DNA of 64,000 bases from CAVPCZ01 sp963779225 (GTDB taxonomy: Bacteria; Bacteroidota; Ignavibacteria; UBA10030; UBA6906), in NCBI GenBank assembly GCA_963779225.1, contig CAVZWW010000003.1, positions 2,604,001-2,668,000 of the forward strand, read 5' to 3'. Under the pieces are notes generated by a model. It was not told the origin of the DNA. It ran no database searches and worked only from the letters and a program-made list of their open reading frames with translations. The translations under genes and the position numbers were made by a program. Positions 17,400-27,239 of this stretch are shown one piece after another. Each line of letters starts with the position of its first letter. The stretch's first letter is position 1.

Positions 17400-20300
17400 A
17401 TGCGAACCACCACTGTTTATGCCCTTCTCGCACTTTTTATCACCATGGGTGACGCCGCATCCACCGGTTCATCGGGGCCGTGGCGGATTGCCCCGGACGC
17501 GCCATTGCTGACCCGCTGGGCGAAGCAGGTGGATCCCGCCCGGCCGCTGCCCGAATACCCCCGTCCCCAGATGGTCCGACGGGAATGGCTCAACCTGAAC
17601 GGGCTATGGGAATTCGAGGGTGACACGTCGGCGACGTCTCCGCCCACGGGCCGTTCACTTGCAGGCAAGATTCTCGTTCCCTTTCCCGTGGAATCGGCGC
17701 TGTCCGGCGTGAACAGACGGGCCACATATCTCTGGTATCGACGTGAAGTCATGCTTCCGGGCGGATGGAAAGGCAGAAGAGTCCTGCTCCATTTTGGTGC
17801 CGTTGATTGGGAGACGAAGGTTCTGGTGAACGGCGCGCCCGTGGGAGAACACCGCGGCGGCTACGATCCGTTCACCCTGGATATCACCGCATCCCTCAGG
17901 CCGGATGGGGTGCAGGAGATTCTCGTGGGTGTGTATGATCCGAGCGACGCGGGGGATCAACCCCGTGGCAAACAGGTGAGGAAACCCGGGGGCATCTGGT
18001 ATACACCGTGCTCAGGCATCTGGCAAACCGTCTGGTGTGAACCTGTGCCGGCGAGCCATATCGCGGACATCCGTATTACTCCCGATCTCCAGCTCAGGAC
18101 CATAACCGTTCAGACTACTGTCCCCGGTGCGGCAGCCGGCGACAGTGTCAGCGTATCGCTCCGTGAAGGAAAGAAGCGCGTGTCGCAGTCCTCCGGTCCG
18201 GCGTTACAACCTCTTGTTCTTCCGGTTGCCACTCCACGGCCCTGGTCACCCGAATCACCGTTTCTTTACGACATCACCATCACGCTTTCCCGGTCAGGCA
18301 AGGTCCTGGACAGGGTGGAGAGCTATGCGGGCATGCGCAGTGTCGGCATCGGGCGGGATGAACGTGGCATTCAGCGCCTTCTGCTGAACGGCAAACCGTA
18401 CTTTCAGGTCGGGCCTCTGGATCAGGGCTTCTGGCCCGACGGGATCTACACCGCTCCCACCGATGCTGCGCTCCGATATGACATCGAAATGACCAGGAAG
18501 CTGGGTTTCAATATGACCAGGAAACATGTGAAGGTCGAGCCCGCCCGCTGGTACTACTGGGCGGACCGTCTCGGGTTACTCGTGTGGCAGGACATGCCGA
18601 GCGCGAACAATACGACTCCGGAATCCCGTACGCAATTTGAAGCGGAGTTAACACGCCTCGTTGAGACACACCGGCATTTTCCTTCGATCGTCATGTGGGT
18701 GGTGTTCAACGAAGGATGGGGACAATACGACACCGAACGCCTGACCTCAACGGTGAAGAGCCTTGATCCGGGCCGGCTGGTGAATAATGCGAGCGGGTGG
18801 ACGGACAAGAACAGCGGTGATGTGATGGACGTTCATTCGTATCCGCGGCCTCGTTCACCCCAGCCGGAATCCGGCAGGGCCGTCGTTCTGGGTGAGTTTG
18901 GTGGACTCGGACTGGCTGTCTCCGGTCATACCTGGAAAAAGGAACACTGGGGATACCAGGGCATGGCGGACAGTGAGGAACTGATTCAGACATACGAAGG
19001 ATTTCTGCAGGAAGTGTATCAACTCAGAGAGGAGCCCGGGCTCTCCGCTGCGGTCTACACACAGCTTACGGATGTGGAGCTTGAGTGTAACGGTGTGATC
19101 ACGTACGACCGGCGGAGCATCAAGCCTTCTCTGGAACGCTTTGCCCATGCCACCAGAGGAGACTTCACGCTGGCGCCACCGCGGGCATCAGTGCGGACGC
19201 TGGTTCCGACTTCGGCTGGGGATCCACAGTGGTGGAGATACACCACGCACATGCCTCCCGGCAACTGGATGGATCCGCGGTTCGATGACCGGTCCTGGCT
19301 CCTCGTTCCCGGCGGATTCGGCAAGACCGTCAATACATCTGCGGTAGTCCGGACTCCGTGGGACACGGCGGGGATCTGGATGCGCAGGGGATTTGTTCTG
19401 GACGATCCGGTTCCGGATTCCGTTGCTCTTGTGGTCTTCCACGACGATGATGCGGAGATCTATCTGAACGGTGTTCCGGCTGCACAACTCTCCCGGTGGA
19501 CGTCTGAGTATTGCCTCCGGCCGATCGCACCTCAGGCACGTGCGGCACTGCACCCCGGACGAAATCTTCTGGCCGTACGGTGCAGTCAAAAAAGAGGAGG
19601 GCAATACATCGATGTGGGGCTCGCTGCAACCGAACGGCCGCCCGTTCTCAAGAAGGGGGCGCGGAAGGAGGTCATCCGTGCATCAACACACCGCCGGCTT
19701 CTTGCCGGAGAACGGGGCGGCGTGTACACGGGAAACCGTGCGCCGCTTGTGGCAAGCCCGCTTGTTAAACTCCCGATTGGGTCCATCACGCCACGCGGAT
19801 GGCTGAGGACAGTGCTCGAGGAGGAGCGTGACGGCATGGTAGGCAAACTCCGGGAAATCTCCCCCTGGCTCGATCGTTCCACCAGCGCCTGGGCCAACAG
19901 CCGGGGGCAGGGGAGCCGTGGCTGGGAAGAACTTCCCTACTGGCTGAAGGGGTTCGGCGATCTGGGGTATGTGCTGGGCGACACGGCTCTGCAAAGCGAG
20001 GCGCGTGTCTGGATTGACTCTGTTCTTGCCTCCCAGCGGGAGGACGGTTGGTTTGGACCGCGGGAACTTCTGACGTCCCTCGGGGGCAAAACCGACCTCT
20101 GGCCCCACATGGTGATGTTGAATGTTCTGCAGTCCTTCCATGAAGCCACGAATGACCCTCGTGTGATTCCGTTTATGACGCGATACTTCCGCTGGCAGGA
20201 CGCTCTGCCTGCAGAAGCCTTCGGTGCCGGATACTGGCCCAGGTTGCGGATGGGCGACAACATCGAGAGTGCCCTCTGGCTTTATAATAGAACGGGCGAA

Positions 20301-22085
20301 GCATGGCTGCCGGGCCTCGCACGGAAGATGCATGAACACATGGCGCGCTGGGACACGGCCGTCATCAACTGGCACAACGTGAACGTTGCGCAGGGATTCC
20401 GGGCGCCGGCGGTGTACTATCAGGCGGCCCGCGACATCACGCTTCTGAATGCCGCGGAAAGGAACTACCGGAAGGTTCGCTCGGAGTACGGACAATTTCC
20501 CGGGGGAGGGTTTGCCGCCGATGAAAATGCGCGCCCGGGGTTCTTCGACCCCCGTCAGGGATTTGAAACATGCGGGATCGTGGAGTTCATGCACAGCTTC
20601 GAGATGTTGACAAAGATCGGCGGGAACCCCGCCTGGTCCGATCGCTGCGAAGAACTCGCCTTCAACAGTCTTCCTGCGGCCATGACCGCTGATCACCGCG
20701 CACTGCATTATCTGACATGCGCGAACCAGGTACAGCTGGACAAGGGTCCAAAAACTCCCGGTATCCAGAACGGTGGAACGATGTTTTCGTACAGTCCCTT
20801 CCAGGTGTACCGGTGCTGTCAGCACAATGTCGGCCACGGGTGGCCATATTTTGCAGAGGAGCTCTGGCTTGCCACATGGGATGGAGGCCTGTGTGCCTCG
20901 CTCTATGCTCCATCGGAAGTGCGCGCACGCGTCGGGAAGAATGGAGCCGGCATGGTATCCATAACACAGGAGACGGAGTACCCGTTCGAGGGAACGATCC
21001 GTCTGGCGGTAGGAGCCGGGGAGCCGGTGCGGTTTCCACTGTATCTTCGCCTTCCCGGTTGGTGTGAGAGCGGTCAGGTACAGGTAAACGGTATGCCGGT
21101 GGAGGTGGAATGGGTGCCGGAAGCGTATGTGCGTATCGAACGCATTTGGTCGGCCGGGGACACGCTGTCTCTGACCCTGGACATGCCTGTCCGGGTCAAG
21201 GTGTGGGAGAAAAACAAGAATGCGGTGTCTGTCAGCCGCGGGCCGGTGTTCTTTTCGCTGAAGATTGACGAACGCTGGGAGGCGTACGGGAATGATTCCG
21301 CGTGGGTGGAATGGGAGGTGTTCCCGGCTTCACCGTGGAACTACGGTCTGGTGTTGAATCCCGACGATCCTGCACGGTCGTTCACGGTGAAGCGGAGGGA
21401 GCCTGAGCTTCTGGCCCGTCCATGGACGGTGGGAGCCATGCCGGTGGGATTGACGGCGGGAGGACGGCGCATCGAAGGATGGCAGCAGGACTACCGCGGT
21501 CTCATCGGTCCATTGCAGGACAGCCCGGCGTGGACGAATGCACCCGAGGAGCAACTCGCCTTTGTGCCGATGGGGGCTGCGCGTCTGCGCGTGACCGCCC
21601 TACCGACCACCACCACGGATTCCAGCGGTGTAAAATGGGTGCCGCCCGCGCGGCCCCGTCCCATCACGTATGCCATCAGCTATTCGTACTTCAACAGGTA
21701 TGATGACAAGGAAGCGGTTGCAGACGGGTTTGAACCGAAGAGTTCGAATGACGAAGCCGTGCCGCGTATGACCTGGTGGGCACACCTGGGTACGCGAGAA
21801 TGGGTACAGTACGACCTCCCGCAGGAAGAGGAAGTGTCAACAAGTGCGGTGTACTGGTATGACGACGGGGAGGAGGGCGGCTGTCGCGTGCCGCAATCGT
21901 GGAGGGTGCTCATCCGGAAGGGGGATGCCTGGGAGCCGGTGGATGCACGGTCGGCGTACGGTGTGAAGAAGGACGCATACAACAGAGTGGAGTTTGTCCC
22001 GGTGAGGACAAACGGTATCAGGCTGGAGGTACAGCTGCAACCCGAATACTCCGGAGGGATACTGGAGTGGAAATTCGGACCGTAA
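17400..22085 (+). CDS. Giant GH2 plus GH127 (DUF1680) bifunctional glycosidase
   Basis: A 1561-residue protein, about twice the usual size of either family, joining two glycosidases. Residues about 55-600 are GH2: LNLNGLWEFEG sandwich, barrel, acid/base E438 in FNEGWGQYD and nucleophile E499 in LGEFGGLG. Residues about 615-745 form a carbohydrate-binding-like sandwich (DDDAEIYLNGVPAAQ). Residues about 770-1400 are a GH127/DUF1680 beta-L-arabinofuranosidase-like domain with metal and catalytic positions visible: E1056 and C1058 in FETCGIVEF, and C1139-C1140 in YRCCQHNVGHGWPYF, matching Glu338/Cys340/Cys417/Cys418 of bifidobacterial HypBA1. A final sandwich of about 120 residues closes the chain. 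The N-terminal hydrophobic segment is a weak signal peptide. The likely role is trimming arabinose and galactose from plant polymers. Confidence 0.88.
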   Translation: MRTTTVYALLALFITMGDAASTGSSGPWRIAPDAPLLTRWAKQVDPARPLPEYPRPQMVRREWLNLNGLWEFEGDTSATSPPTGRSLAGKILVPFPVESALSGVNRRATYLWYRREVMLPGGWKGRRVLLHFGAVDWETKVLVNGAPVGEHRGGYDPFTLDITASLRPDGVQEILVGVYDPSDAGDQPRGKQVRKPGGIWYTPCSGIWQTVWCEPVPASHIADIRITPDLQLRTITVQTTVPGAAAGDSVSVSLREGKKRVSQSSGPALQPLVLPVATPRPWSPESPFLYDITITLSRSGKVLDRVESYAGMRSVGIGRDERGIQRLLLNGKPYFQVGPLDQGFWPDGIYTAPTDAALRYDIEMTRKLGFNMTRKHVKVEPARWYYWADRLGLLVWQDMPSANNTTPESRTQFEAELTRLVETHRHFPSIVMWVVFNEGWGQYDTERLTSTVKSLDPGRLVNNASGWTDKNSGDVMDVHSYPRPRSPQPESGRAVVLGEFGGLGLAVSGHTWKKEHWGYQGMADSEELIQTYEGFLQEVYQLREEPGLSAAVYTQLTDVELECNGVITYDRRSIKPSLERFAHATRGDFTLAPPRASVRTLVPTSAGDPQWWRYTTHMPPGNWMDPRFDDRSWLLVPGGFGKTVNTSAVVRTPWDTAGIWMRRGFVLDDPVPDSVALVVFHDDDAEIYLNGVPAAQLSRWTSEYCLRPIAPQARAALHPGRNLLAVRCSQKRGGQYIDVGLAATERPPVLKKGARKEVIRASTHRRLLAGERGGVYTGNRAPLVASPLVKLPIGSITPRGWLRTVLEEERDGMVGKLREISPWLDRSTSAWANSRGQGSRGWEELPYWLKGFGDLGYVLGDTALQSEARVWIDSVLASQREDGWFGPRELLTSLGGKTDLWPHMVMLNVLQSFHEATNDPRVIPFMTRYFRWQDALPAEAFGAGYWPRLRMGDNIESALWLYNRTGEAWLPGLARKMHEHMARWDTAVINWHNVNVAQGFRAPAVYYQAARDITLLNAAERNYRKVRSEYGQFPGGGFAADENARPGFFDPRQGFETCGIVEFMHSFEMLTKIGGNPAWSDRCEELAFNSLPAAMTADHRALHYLTCANQVQLDKGPKTPGIQNGGTMFSYSPFQVYRCCQHNVGHGWPYFAEELWLATWDGGLCASLYAPSEVRARVGKNGAGMVSITQETEYPFEGTIRLAVGAGEPVRFPLYLRLPGWCESGQVQVNGMPVEVEWVPEAYVRIERIWSAGDTLSLTLDMPVRVKVWEKNKNAVSVSRGPVFFSLKIDERWEAYGNDSAWVEWEVFPASPWNYGLVLNPDDPARSFTVKRREPELLARPWTVGAMPVGLTAGGRRIEGWQQDYRGLIGPLQDSPAWTNAPEEQLAFVPMGAARLRVTALPTTTTDSSGVKWVPPARPRPITYAISYSYFNRYDDKEAVADGFEPKSSNDEAVPRMTWWAHLGTREWVQYDLPQEEEVSTSAVYWYDDGEEGGCRVPQSWRVLIRKGDAWEPVDARSAYGVKKDAYNRVEFVPVRTNGIRLEVQLQPEYSGGILEWKFGP

Positions 22086-22122
22086 CCGGGGCTTCGGCGG
22101 ATCGCGCCGGGATTTCCGCCAG

Positions 22123-22159
22123 GGCGGCGGGATGTCTGTCCGGGGGATTCCCCGCCGCC
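22123..22159. repeat. GC-rich inverted repeat after the GH2-GH127 gene
   Basis: GGCGGCGGG at 22123-22131 pairs perfectly with CCCGCCGCC at 22151-22159 across a 19-base loop. It sits 40 bases after the stop codon. No T tract follows on the plus strand (the following bases are GAAAAAGGGG), so it may stabilise the transcript 3' end rather than act as an intrinsic terminator. Confidence 0.45.
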
Positions 22160-22207
22160 GAAAAAGGGGTATGAGACAGGCTGTCCAAGAAATTATGCAG
22201 GAACCTC

Positions 22208-22235
22208 TTGACAAAGCAAAAGAAAAGTGTATATT
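22208..22235 (+). promoter_or_regulatory. Strong sigma70-type promoter of the TonB-dependent receptor gene
   Basis: A perfect TTGACA at 22208-22213 is followed after 16 bases by TATATT at 22230-22235. Predicted transcription start is near 22242, leaving a leader of about 110 bases before ATG 22352. A second TATATT lies at 22333-22338 without a recognisable -35. Confidence 0.75.
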
Positions 22236-22241
22236 TTCATC

Positions 22242-22308
22242 AAAGTAATCGGTAAAGTAAGCGATACAGTCAGCGCTTATGTCTTTCGTAAAGTAATTCG
22301 TAAAGTTA
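22242..22308 (+). promoter_or_regulatory. Duplicated operator-like repeats in the receptor leader
   Basis: Four copies of AAAGTAA (the last is AAAGTTA) start at 22242, 22254, 22290 and 22302. Each pair is spaced 12 bases and the two pairs are 48 bases apart. Both pairs read AAAGTAAT, two to three variable bases, GTAAAGT. The array starts at the predicted transcription start and covers the first 67 bases of the leader. This is the arrangement expected for a repressor or activator bound cooperatively, but no regulator gene is nearby. Confidence 0.55.
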
Positions 22309-22351
22309 CCAGGTTCGACGCTAAGCTTTCGCTATATTCCGGAGCTGGACG

Positions 22352-25345
22352 ATGAAACCCACGTACGCCGCAGTCATCCTTTTCCTCTCACTCGGCTTTC
22401 TCTCTGCCACCGGGTTTGGGCAGGGCACACTTCACGGAACGGTTCTGGACTCTGTCACGAATGAGCCTCTCCTCGGGGCCAACGTTTTTGTCCCGGGCAC
22501 CGCGCTGGGCGGTGTAACCAATCGGGAGGGCGTCTACAGGCTGGTCGGGCTCCCGGAAGGACGCGTGAAGTTGAGATTCTCTTACATTGGATACAAGAGC
22601 AGGGACATCGAGATCACGTTTACCGCAAGTGTCACAACCCCGGTGAACATCAGCCTTGCACCCGACGTCATCGAAGGGACGGAAGTGGTGGTAACCGGGC
22701 AACGGCGGGGACAGATGGCGGCGATCAACCAGCAGTTGACGTCCCAGACAATTATGAACGTGATCTCCGAAGAAAAAATCAAGGAGCTCCCTGATGCCAA
22801 TGCGGCCGAAGCTATCGGGCGTTTGCCCGGTGTGTCTATCCTCCGGTCCGGCGGTGAAGCCAATAAAGTGATCCTGCGCGGGATGAGCGACAAGTTTACG
22901 ACGTTCACGATCGATGGCATCAGAATTCCGTCGACCGATGCGGACGCGCGTGGAGTGGATCTGAGCACGTTCTCGCAAGGCTCACTCGCCGGCGTGGAAC
23001 TCTTCAAGGCCCTCACGCCCGACAAAGATGCAGATGCCATCGCGGGGAGCGTGAATCTGGTGACCCGGAAAGCTCCCTCCACGCGCCAGATCCGACTTGA
23101 TGCAAAAGGGGGGTACAACCAGCTGAATGAAGATTTCGGACAGTTTGATTTCAACGGGAAGTATGGAGAGCGGTTCTTCAACGATGTCTTCGGCGTCCAG
23201 GTCGTGGGGAACATCGAGCGGCGCGACAGGAGCAATGAGCGGATCAGTCTCGATATTGAAAACAAAACCATTCTGAATTCCTCCGGATGGAACTATACCG
23301 ATTTTACCGTCGAATACACCGATGAAACACGCAAACGGGGAGGGGCGGGGCTTCTGCTTGATGTGAACACACCGGACAGCGGGTCAATCAGGTTCGATAA
23401 CCTCTTCAGCCGCACCAACAGGAACTATACCGAATACACCCGCAACTATCCCACCCGGGAAGATGTGTTCTATTCCGCGCGCGATCGTGAACAGGAGATC
23501 AGCACACTGAGCAGCTCCATCAGGGGAGACAACTACCTCATGGACATGAACCTCACGTGGGGACTCTCCTATGCGGAATCAAAGACAGAGAATCCGTACG
23601 ACTATCGCATGTTCTTCCGGGAGCCATCCATTGTGGATTCATCCGGGATGCGGCCCGTTCCCGCATCGGCGCTGAATGGGCCTCCCGAACTCTTCGTCCC
23701 GTATGCCTACAACAATTTCAGGAAGGCCCAGCTCGATACCGCCGACTTCGATTCTGAACAAAATTCCGACAGGGAGAAAACGGCCTTTCTCAATATTGCC
23801 AGGAAGTACACACTGGGGGATATGTTCGCCGGAGAAATCAAACTCGGAGGGAAATACAGGCACAAAAACAGATTCAAGACTTCTTCTTCGCTGATGGCGC
23901 CATACTATCTGAGCTATTTTCAGGACTACACACGTGCTGCAGATGGAAGCGTGGTGCGCAAGAATTTCCAGGGGACGCGATTCGCAAATCTTCAGACGGT
24001 GGGACGGCTTGTGCTCTTCAACAATTTTCTCGACCCGACTCCTGCCCAGCGCAGCGTATTCGACAAGTACGAACTCAATCCCTTGGTGAACAGGGATGCC
24101 CTGCGTGAATGGTATGAACTCAATAAAAACGGTGTCAGCACAACCGGACAATCCGAGTACAACGACAATCCGGAGGTGCGGGCTGACTACTACGACATTG
24201 TCGAGAGGGTGTCGGCTGCGTATGCTATGAACACATTGAAATTCGGTCCGTTAGCAACGTTCATTGCCGGCATCCGCGTTGAAAGCGAAACCAACGATTA
24301 TGCAGCGCGGTACGTCAACACGCCACTGGGGGGATTTCCGACGACCGGAACACTTCTGGATACGACGGCCAGTTTTACAGAAACCATCTGGCTCCCCAAC
24401 TTTCACCTCGCGGTGCGCCCGACGGATTACCTGACGGTTCGCCTGGCAGCATACCGGGCGCTGGCACGACCCGATTTCAGTTCGCGCCTGGAGAAGATGA
24501 TGGCGCGGGTGACGAACCCCCGCAACCTGCTGGTGATCGGCAACCCGCGGCTGAAGAACGCCAAAGCCTGGAACTACGAGGTGAACTCCTCCCTGTTCGG
24601 AAATACGATCGGACTGTTTACCGTCTCCGCCTTCTATAGGCAGATCGACGACATGTTCCATACCGTGACCGGAATTCCGGGTGACTACAAGCCCGGCGAT
24701 CCGGGCTCACTTCTGGATACGCTGGGCATAACCTGGCGGCCGCCCTTCCCCGTGAATTCGCCGATCTCACTCACATACTCGGTGAATAGCACGCAACCGA
24801 CCAAGGTGTGGGGATTTGAAGTCGAGCACCAGACGAATTTGAACTTTCTGCCGGGCCTGCTGTCAAACATCATCCTGAGTTACAACTTCTCTATCATCCG
24901 GTCTGAAACGTGGGTGCTTTCGTACGGGACCGATACGAGCTACGTGCAGTTCCCGGGGTTTCCAGTTCCGGTGCCGGTGTACGAGACCCGTCTTCTCGAG
25001 ACAAAGCAGAAACTGGAAGGGCAGCCGGAGTTCTTCGGCAATCTTGCCGTTGGTTATGACATCGGCGGGTTCTCCGGGAGGGTCTCCGTGTTCTATCAGG
25101 GGGAATATAACCGGTCCTATTCGGCAGGGCGCCGGAACGACCCGGTCGTAAAGCCCTTCTACCGGTGGGATCTCTCTCTCAGACAGCGGTTGACGCAGAA
25201 CATATCCGTCTTCTTCAGTTTGAACAACTTTACCAGCGTGCAGGAAGATATCAATACCACGGATCGTGTCAGCGATTGGGAAGCCCTGAGATCCAGCCAG
25301 CAGTACGGAATGACCAGCGAACTTGGTGTCCGCGTGGAATTGTAA
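22352..25345 (+). CDS. SusC/RagA-like TonB-dependent outer-membrane receptor
   Basis: A 997-residue outer-membrane receptor. After a signal peptide (ending ATGFGQ) comes a carboxypeptidase-like regulatory domain (GTLHGTVLDSVTNEPLLGA, about 25-110), then the plug (about 130-240) with LPDANAAEAIGRLPGVSI, VILRGMSDKFTTFTIDG and the DADAIAGSVNLVTRK strand. The rest is a 22-strand-type barrel ending in a hydrophobic C-terminal strand. It imports ligands too large for porins using TonB energy. No SusD partner follows directly; the next gene is a T9SS-sorted beta-helix protein. ATG 22352 has GGAG eight bases upstream. Control by the repeats at 22242-22308 is likely. Substrate is presumably an oligosaccharide given the context. 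Confidence 0.93.
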   Translation: MKPTYAAVILFLSLGFLSATGFGQGTLHGTVLDSVTNEPLLGANVFVPGTALGGVTNREGVYRLVGLPEGRVKLRFSYIGYKSRDIEITFTASVTTPVNISLAPDVIEGTEVVVTGQRRGQMAAINQQLTSQTIMNVISEEKIKELPDANAAEAIGRLPGVSILRSGGEANKVILRGMSDKFTTFTIDGIRIPSTDADARGVDLSTFSQGSLAGVELFKALTPDKDADAIAGSVNLVTRKAPSTRQIRLDAKGGYNQLNEDFGQFDFNGKYGERFFNDVFGVQVVGNIERRDRSNERISLDIENKTILNSSGWNYTDFTVEYTDETRKRGGAGLLLDVNTPDSGSIRFDNLFSRTNRNYTEYTRNYPTREDVFYSARDREQEISTLSSSIRGDNYLMDMNLTWGLSYAESKTENPYDYRMFFREPSIVDSSGMRPVPASALNGPPELFVPYAYNNFRKAQLDTADFDSEQNSDREKTAFLNIARKYTLGDMFAGEIKLGGKYRHKNRFKTSSSLMAPYYLSYFQDYTRAADGSVVRKNFQGTRFANLQTVGRLVLFNNFLDPTPAQRSVFDKYELNPLVNRDALREWYELNKNGVSTTGQSEYNDNPEVRADYYDIVERVSAAYAMNTLKFGPLATFIAGIRVESETNDYAARYVNTPLGGFPTTGTLLDTTASFTETIWLPNFHLAVRPTDYLTVRLAAYRALARPDFSSRLEKMMARVTNPRNLLVIGNPRLKNAKAWNYEVNSSLFGNTIGLFTVSAFYRQIDDMFHTVTGIPGDYKPGDPGSLLDTLGITWRPPFPVNSPISLTYSVNSTQPTKVWGFEVEHQTNLNFLPGLLSNIILSYNFSIIRSETWVLSYGTDTSYVQFPGFPVPVPVYETRLLETKQKLEGQPEFFGNLAVGYDIGGFSGRVSVFYQGEYNRSYSAGRRNDPVVKPFYRWDLSLRQRLTQNISVFFSLNNFTSVQEDINTTDRVSDWEALRSSQQYGMTSELGVRVEL

Positions 25346-25403
25346 CAGTGTCTCGTTTCCGTCCCATGAAGGTCAACTGTCCATCCATCAATAGGAGGTC
25401 GCT

Positions 25404-27101
25404 ATGCGCACTGTATACGTTGCTGCATGTCTGTTTCTGGCTCTGCTGTTTCTGCTTCCCGACGGGGCCAATGCCCAGAATCCGGTTCGTGTTCCGCCGT
25501 TCACCGGCACGAACTACCTGAACAATTTTATCATGGGAGACACGCTGGCTACTGGAGCGCGGCGGGATTCCAACGCCGTCTATGTCCTCCAGCGGGGTGG
25601 TCAGTATCTTTCCAATGGGATCATACGCAACTACGGCTGGACGCTCCGGTTGAACGCGAATGACACCACCGCAGGTGTCAGCAAGCCGGTGGTATTTCTG
25701 TTTCCCGCAGCCGTCGGGGGCAACCCGCCGGGGAATTTCGTGGAGTTCCGAGGCGACGTGACGGTGAAGAACATTATTATCTCGGGCATTTTTGAACCTG
25801 ACTCGACTGCTATTTCAAAAATGCAGGGGAGCCTGTTCAACTCGACAGCGGCCGGTTTCAGTATTTCCCTCGACAGTTGCGTGCTCACGAACACCAACGG
25901 GAACCACGTACGGACGGACCAGGCGCCACGGAATGTGAAGATCACCAACTGTACCTTCACAAATATGGGTTACCTCGGCAGATCGAATCTCGGGGCCGGG
26001 AAAGGGGTTGACGTCCGGGCGGGATCGGTGGATTCCCTGATCATGGTGAACAACACCTTCGTCAACTGGCAGGACCGCATCATCCGCCATTTTTCCAGCA
26101 CCGCGGAAATCAAGTACCTGCGCTTTGAACACAATACCTGCGTTAACGGCATGTCCTACCACGGCCTCCTGTCACTCGGCCGGATGGGAAATCGCGCAAT
26201 CATCCAGGACAATCTCTTCATGGATGCGTTTGCGGCGGGTCAGGACACCGACGCTGTGCGCCAGGCGGAATTCACGGATAGCGGCGAAAAAGACGCGTTC
26301 GGCTTCCCGCGGATGACCTGGGTGATTTCTGTTCCGAATGACACGACACAGTGGATCATCAAGAACAACTACTACCGTGTGACTCCTGCGGGTCAGGCAT
26401 TCTATGACTCCGCCTCTATCCTTCCCATCGTGGCCAACCCGCCGTTGACCGTCGGAAGCCCGCTCACCTATCACATCAACAGCAGAATCGGAGCGGATTC
26501 CGCGACTGCCTTCAGGACGACCACGGTCGATTTACCGGTGGTACCGAAGGTGATGACCGAGCTGATGAAATGGTACCGACGACCCGCCGCTCTGCCGGAC
26601 TCAGGTGCAGCAAAGACCAAGGCGACCGGCACCTGGAGGCCGCAGTATGACTACAACCGGAAGAGCTACCAGTGGTTCAGAGATACTCTCAACTGCGCGT
26701 ATGTCACGACCAACCCGATCTACACGGCCGCGACGGGCGGATACCCGGTGGGCGACCTGAACTGGTTCCCCACACGCTACACGGACTGGAAGAGTGACGC
26801 CGTGTCAGACGTTGCACCCGGGGGCGGTGAACTCCCCGCGGTATTCAGCCTGAACCAGAATTATCCCAACCCTTTCAACCCGTCCACGAGAATTTCCTTC
26901 ACGGTGCCGAAGGAAGCGGCCGTGACGCTCGAGGTGTATGACATGCTCGGACGCCTGGTGTCGACTCTCGTGAACGAAGTCAAACGGCCGGGCGAGTACA
27001 CCGTCGACTATAACGCCGCCCAGCTGAGCTCGGGAGTCTATTTCTACCGCCTCTCAGCCGGAGGCCAGATGTATGCCCACAAGATGATGTTGCTGAAGTA
27101 A
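25404..27101 (+). CDS. Secreted beta-helix protein with C-terminal type IX secretion sorting domain
   Basis: A 565-residue exported protein. A signal peptide ends at GANAQ, and ATG 25404 follows AGGAGG with a five-base spacer. Residues about 30-330 are a right-handed beta-helix with repeating VKNIIISGIFE, NVKITNCTFTNMG, LIMVNNTFVNW and AIIQDNLFMD coils, as in polysaccharide lyases and DUF5123-type proteins. A linker leads to the final 80-85 residues, FSLNQNYPNPFNPSTRI to YAHKMMLLK, a clear T9SS type A sorting domain that is cleaved on passage through the PorV/PorU machinery. It lies 58 bases after the TonB receptor gene and is probably co-transcribed. It may bind or cleave the same polysaccharide. 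Catalytic residues were not identified. Confidence 0.85.
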   Translation: MRTVYVAACLFLALLFLLPDGANAQNPVRVPPFTGTNYLNNFIMGDTLATGARRDSNAVYVLQRGGQYLSNGIIRNYGWTLRLNANDTTAGVSKPVVFLFPAAVGGNPPGNFVEFRGDVTVKNIIISGIFEPDSTAISKMQGSLFNSTAAGFSISLDSCVLTNTNGNHVRTDQAPRNVKITNCTFTNMGYLGRSNLGAGKGVDVRAGSVDSLIMVNNTFVNWQDRIIRHFSSTAEIKYLRFEHNTCVNGMSYHGLLSLGRMGNRAIIQDNLFMDAFAAGQDTDAVRQAEFTDSGEKDAFGFPRMTWVISVPNDTTQWIIKNNYYRVTPAGQAFYDSASILPIVANPPLTVGSPLTYHINSRIGADSATAFRTTTVDLPVVPKVMTELMKWYRRPAALPDSGAAKTKATGTWRPQYDYNRKSYQWFRDTLNCAYVTTNPIYTAATGGYPVGDLNWFPTRYTDWKSDAVSDVAPGGGELPAVFSLNQNYPNPFNPSTRISFTVPKEAAVTLEVYDMLGRLVSTLVNEVKRPGEYTVDYNAAQLSSGVYFYRLSAGGQMYAHKMMLLK

Positions 27102-27149
27102 TACGGGCGAAAGAGGGATGGGCTGACAGCCTGTCCTCCTTACTCTTCA

Positions 27150-27193
27150 CGATGAAAAACACCCGGCCCCCCGTGTTGCAGGGGCCGGGTGTT
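27150..27193 (-). terminator. Intrinsic terminator, strongest on the minus strand
   Basis: AACACCCGGCCCC at 27158-27170 and its perfect complement at 27181-27193 form a 13-bp stem with a 10-base loop. Read on the minus strand the stem is followed by GTTTTTC, a proper U tract, so it ends the lactate permease transcript. On the plus strand only a weak T-rich stretch follows, so it may also act on the beta-helix transcript. Confidence 0.8.
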
Positions 27194-27239
27194 GTATTTC
27201 TGCTCGCCCCGGTACGTCAGGGCATTCGCGATGAGGCTG

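Noticed and set aside
22123..22159. Intrinsic terminator after the GH2-GH127 gene
   Set aside because: The stem is strong but no T tract follows on the plus strand, so it was listed only as an inverted repeat.
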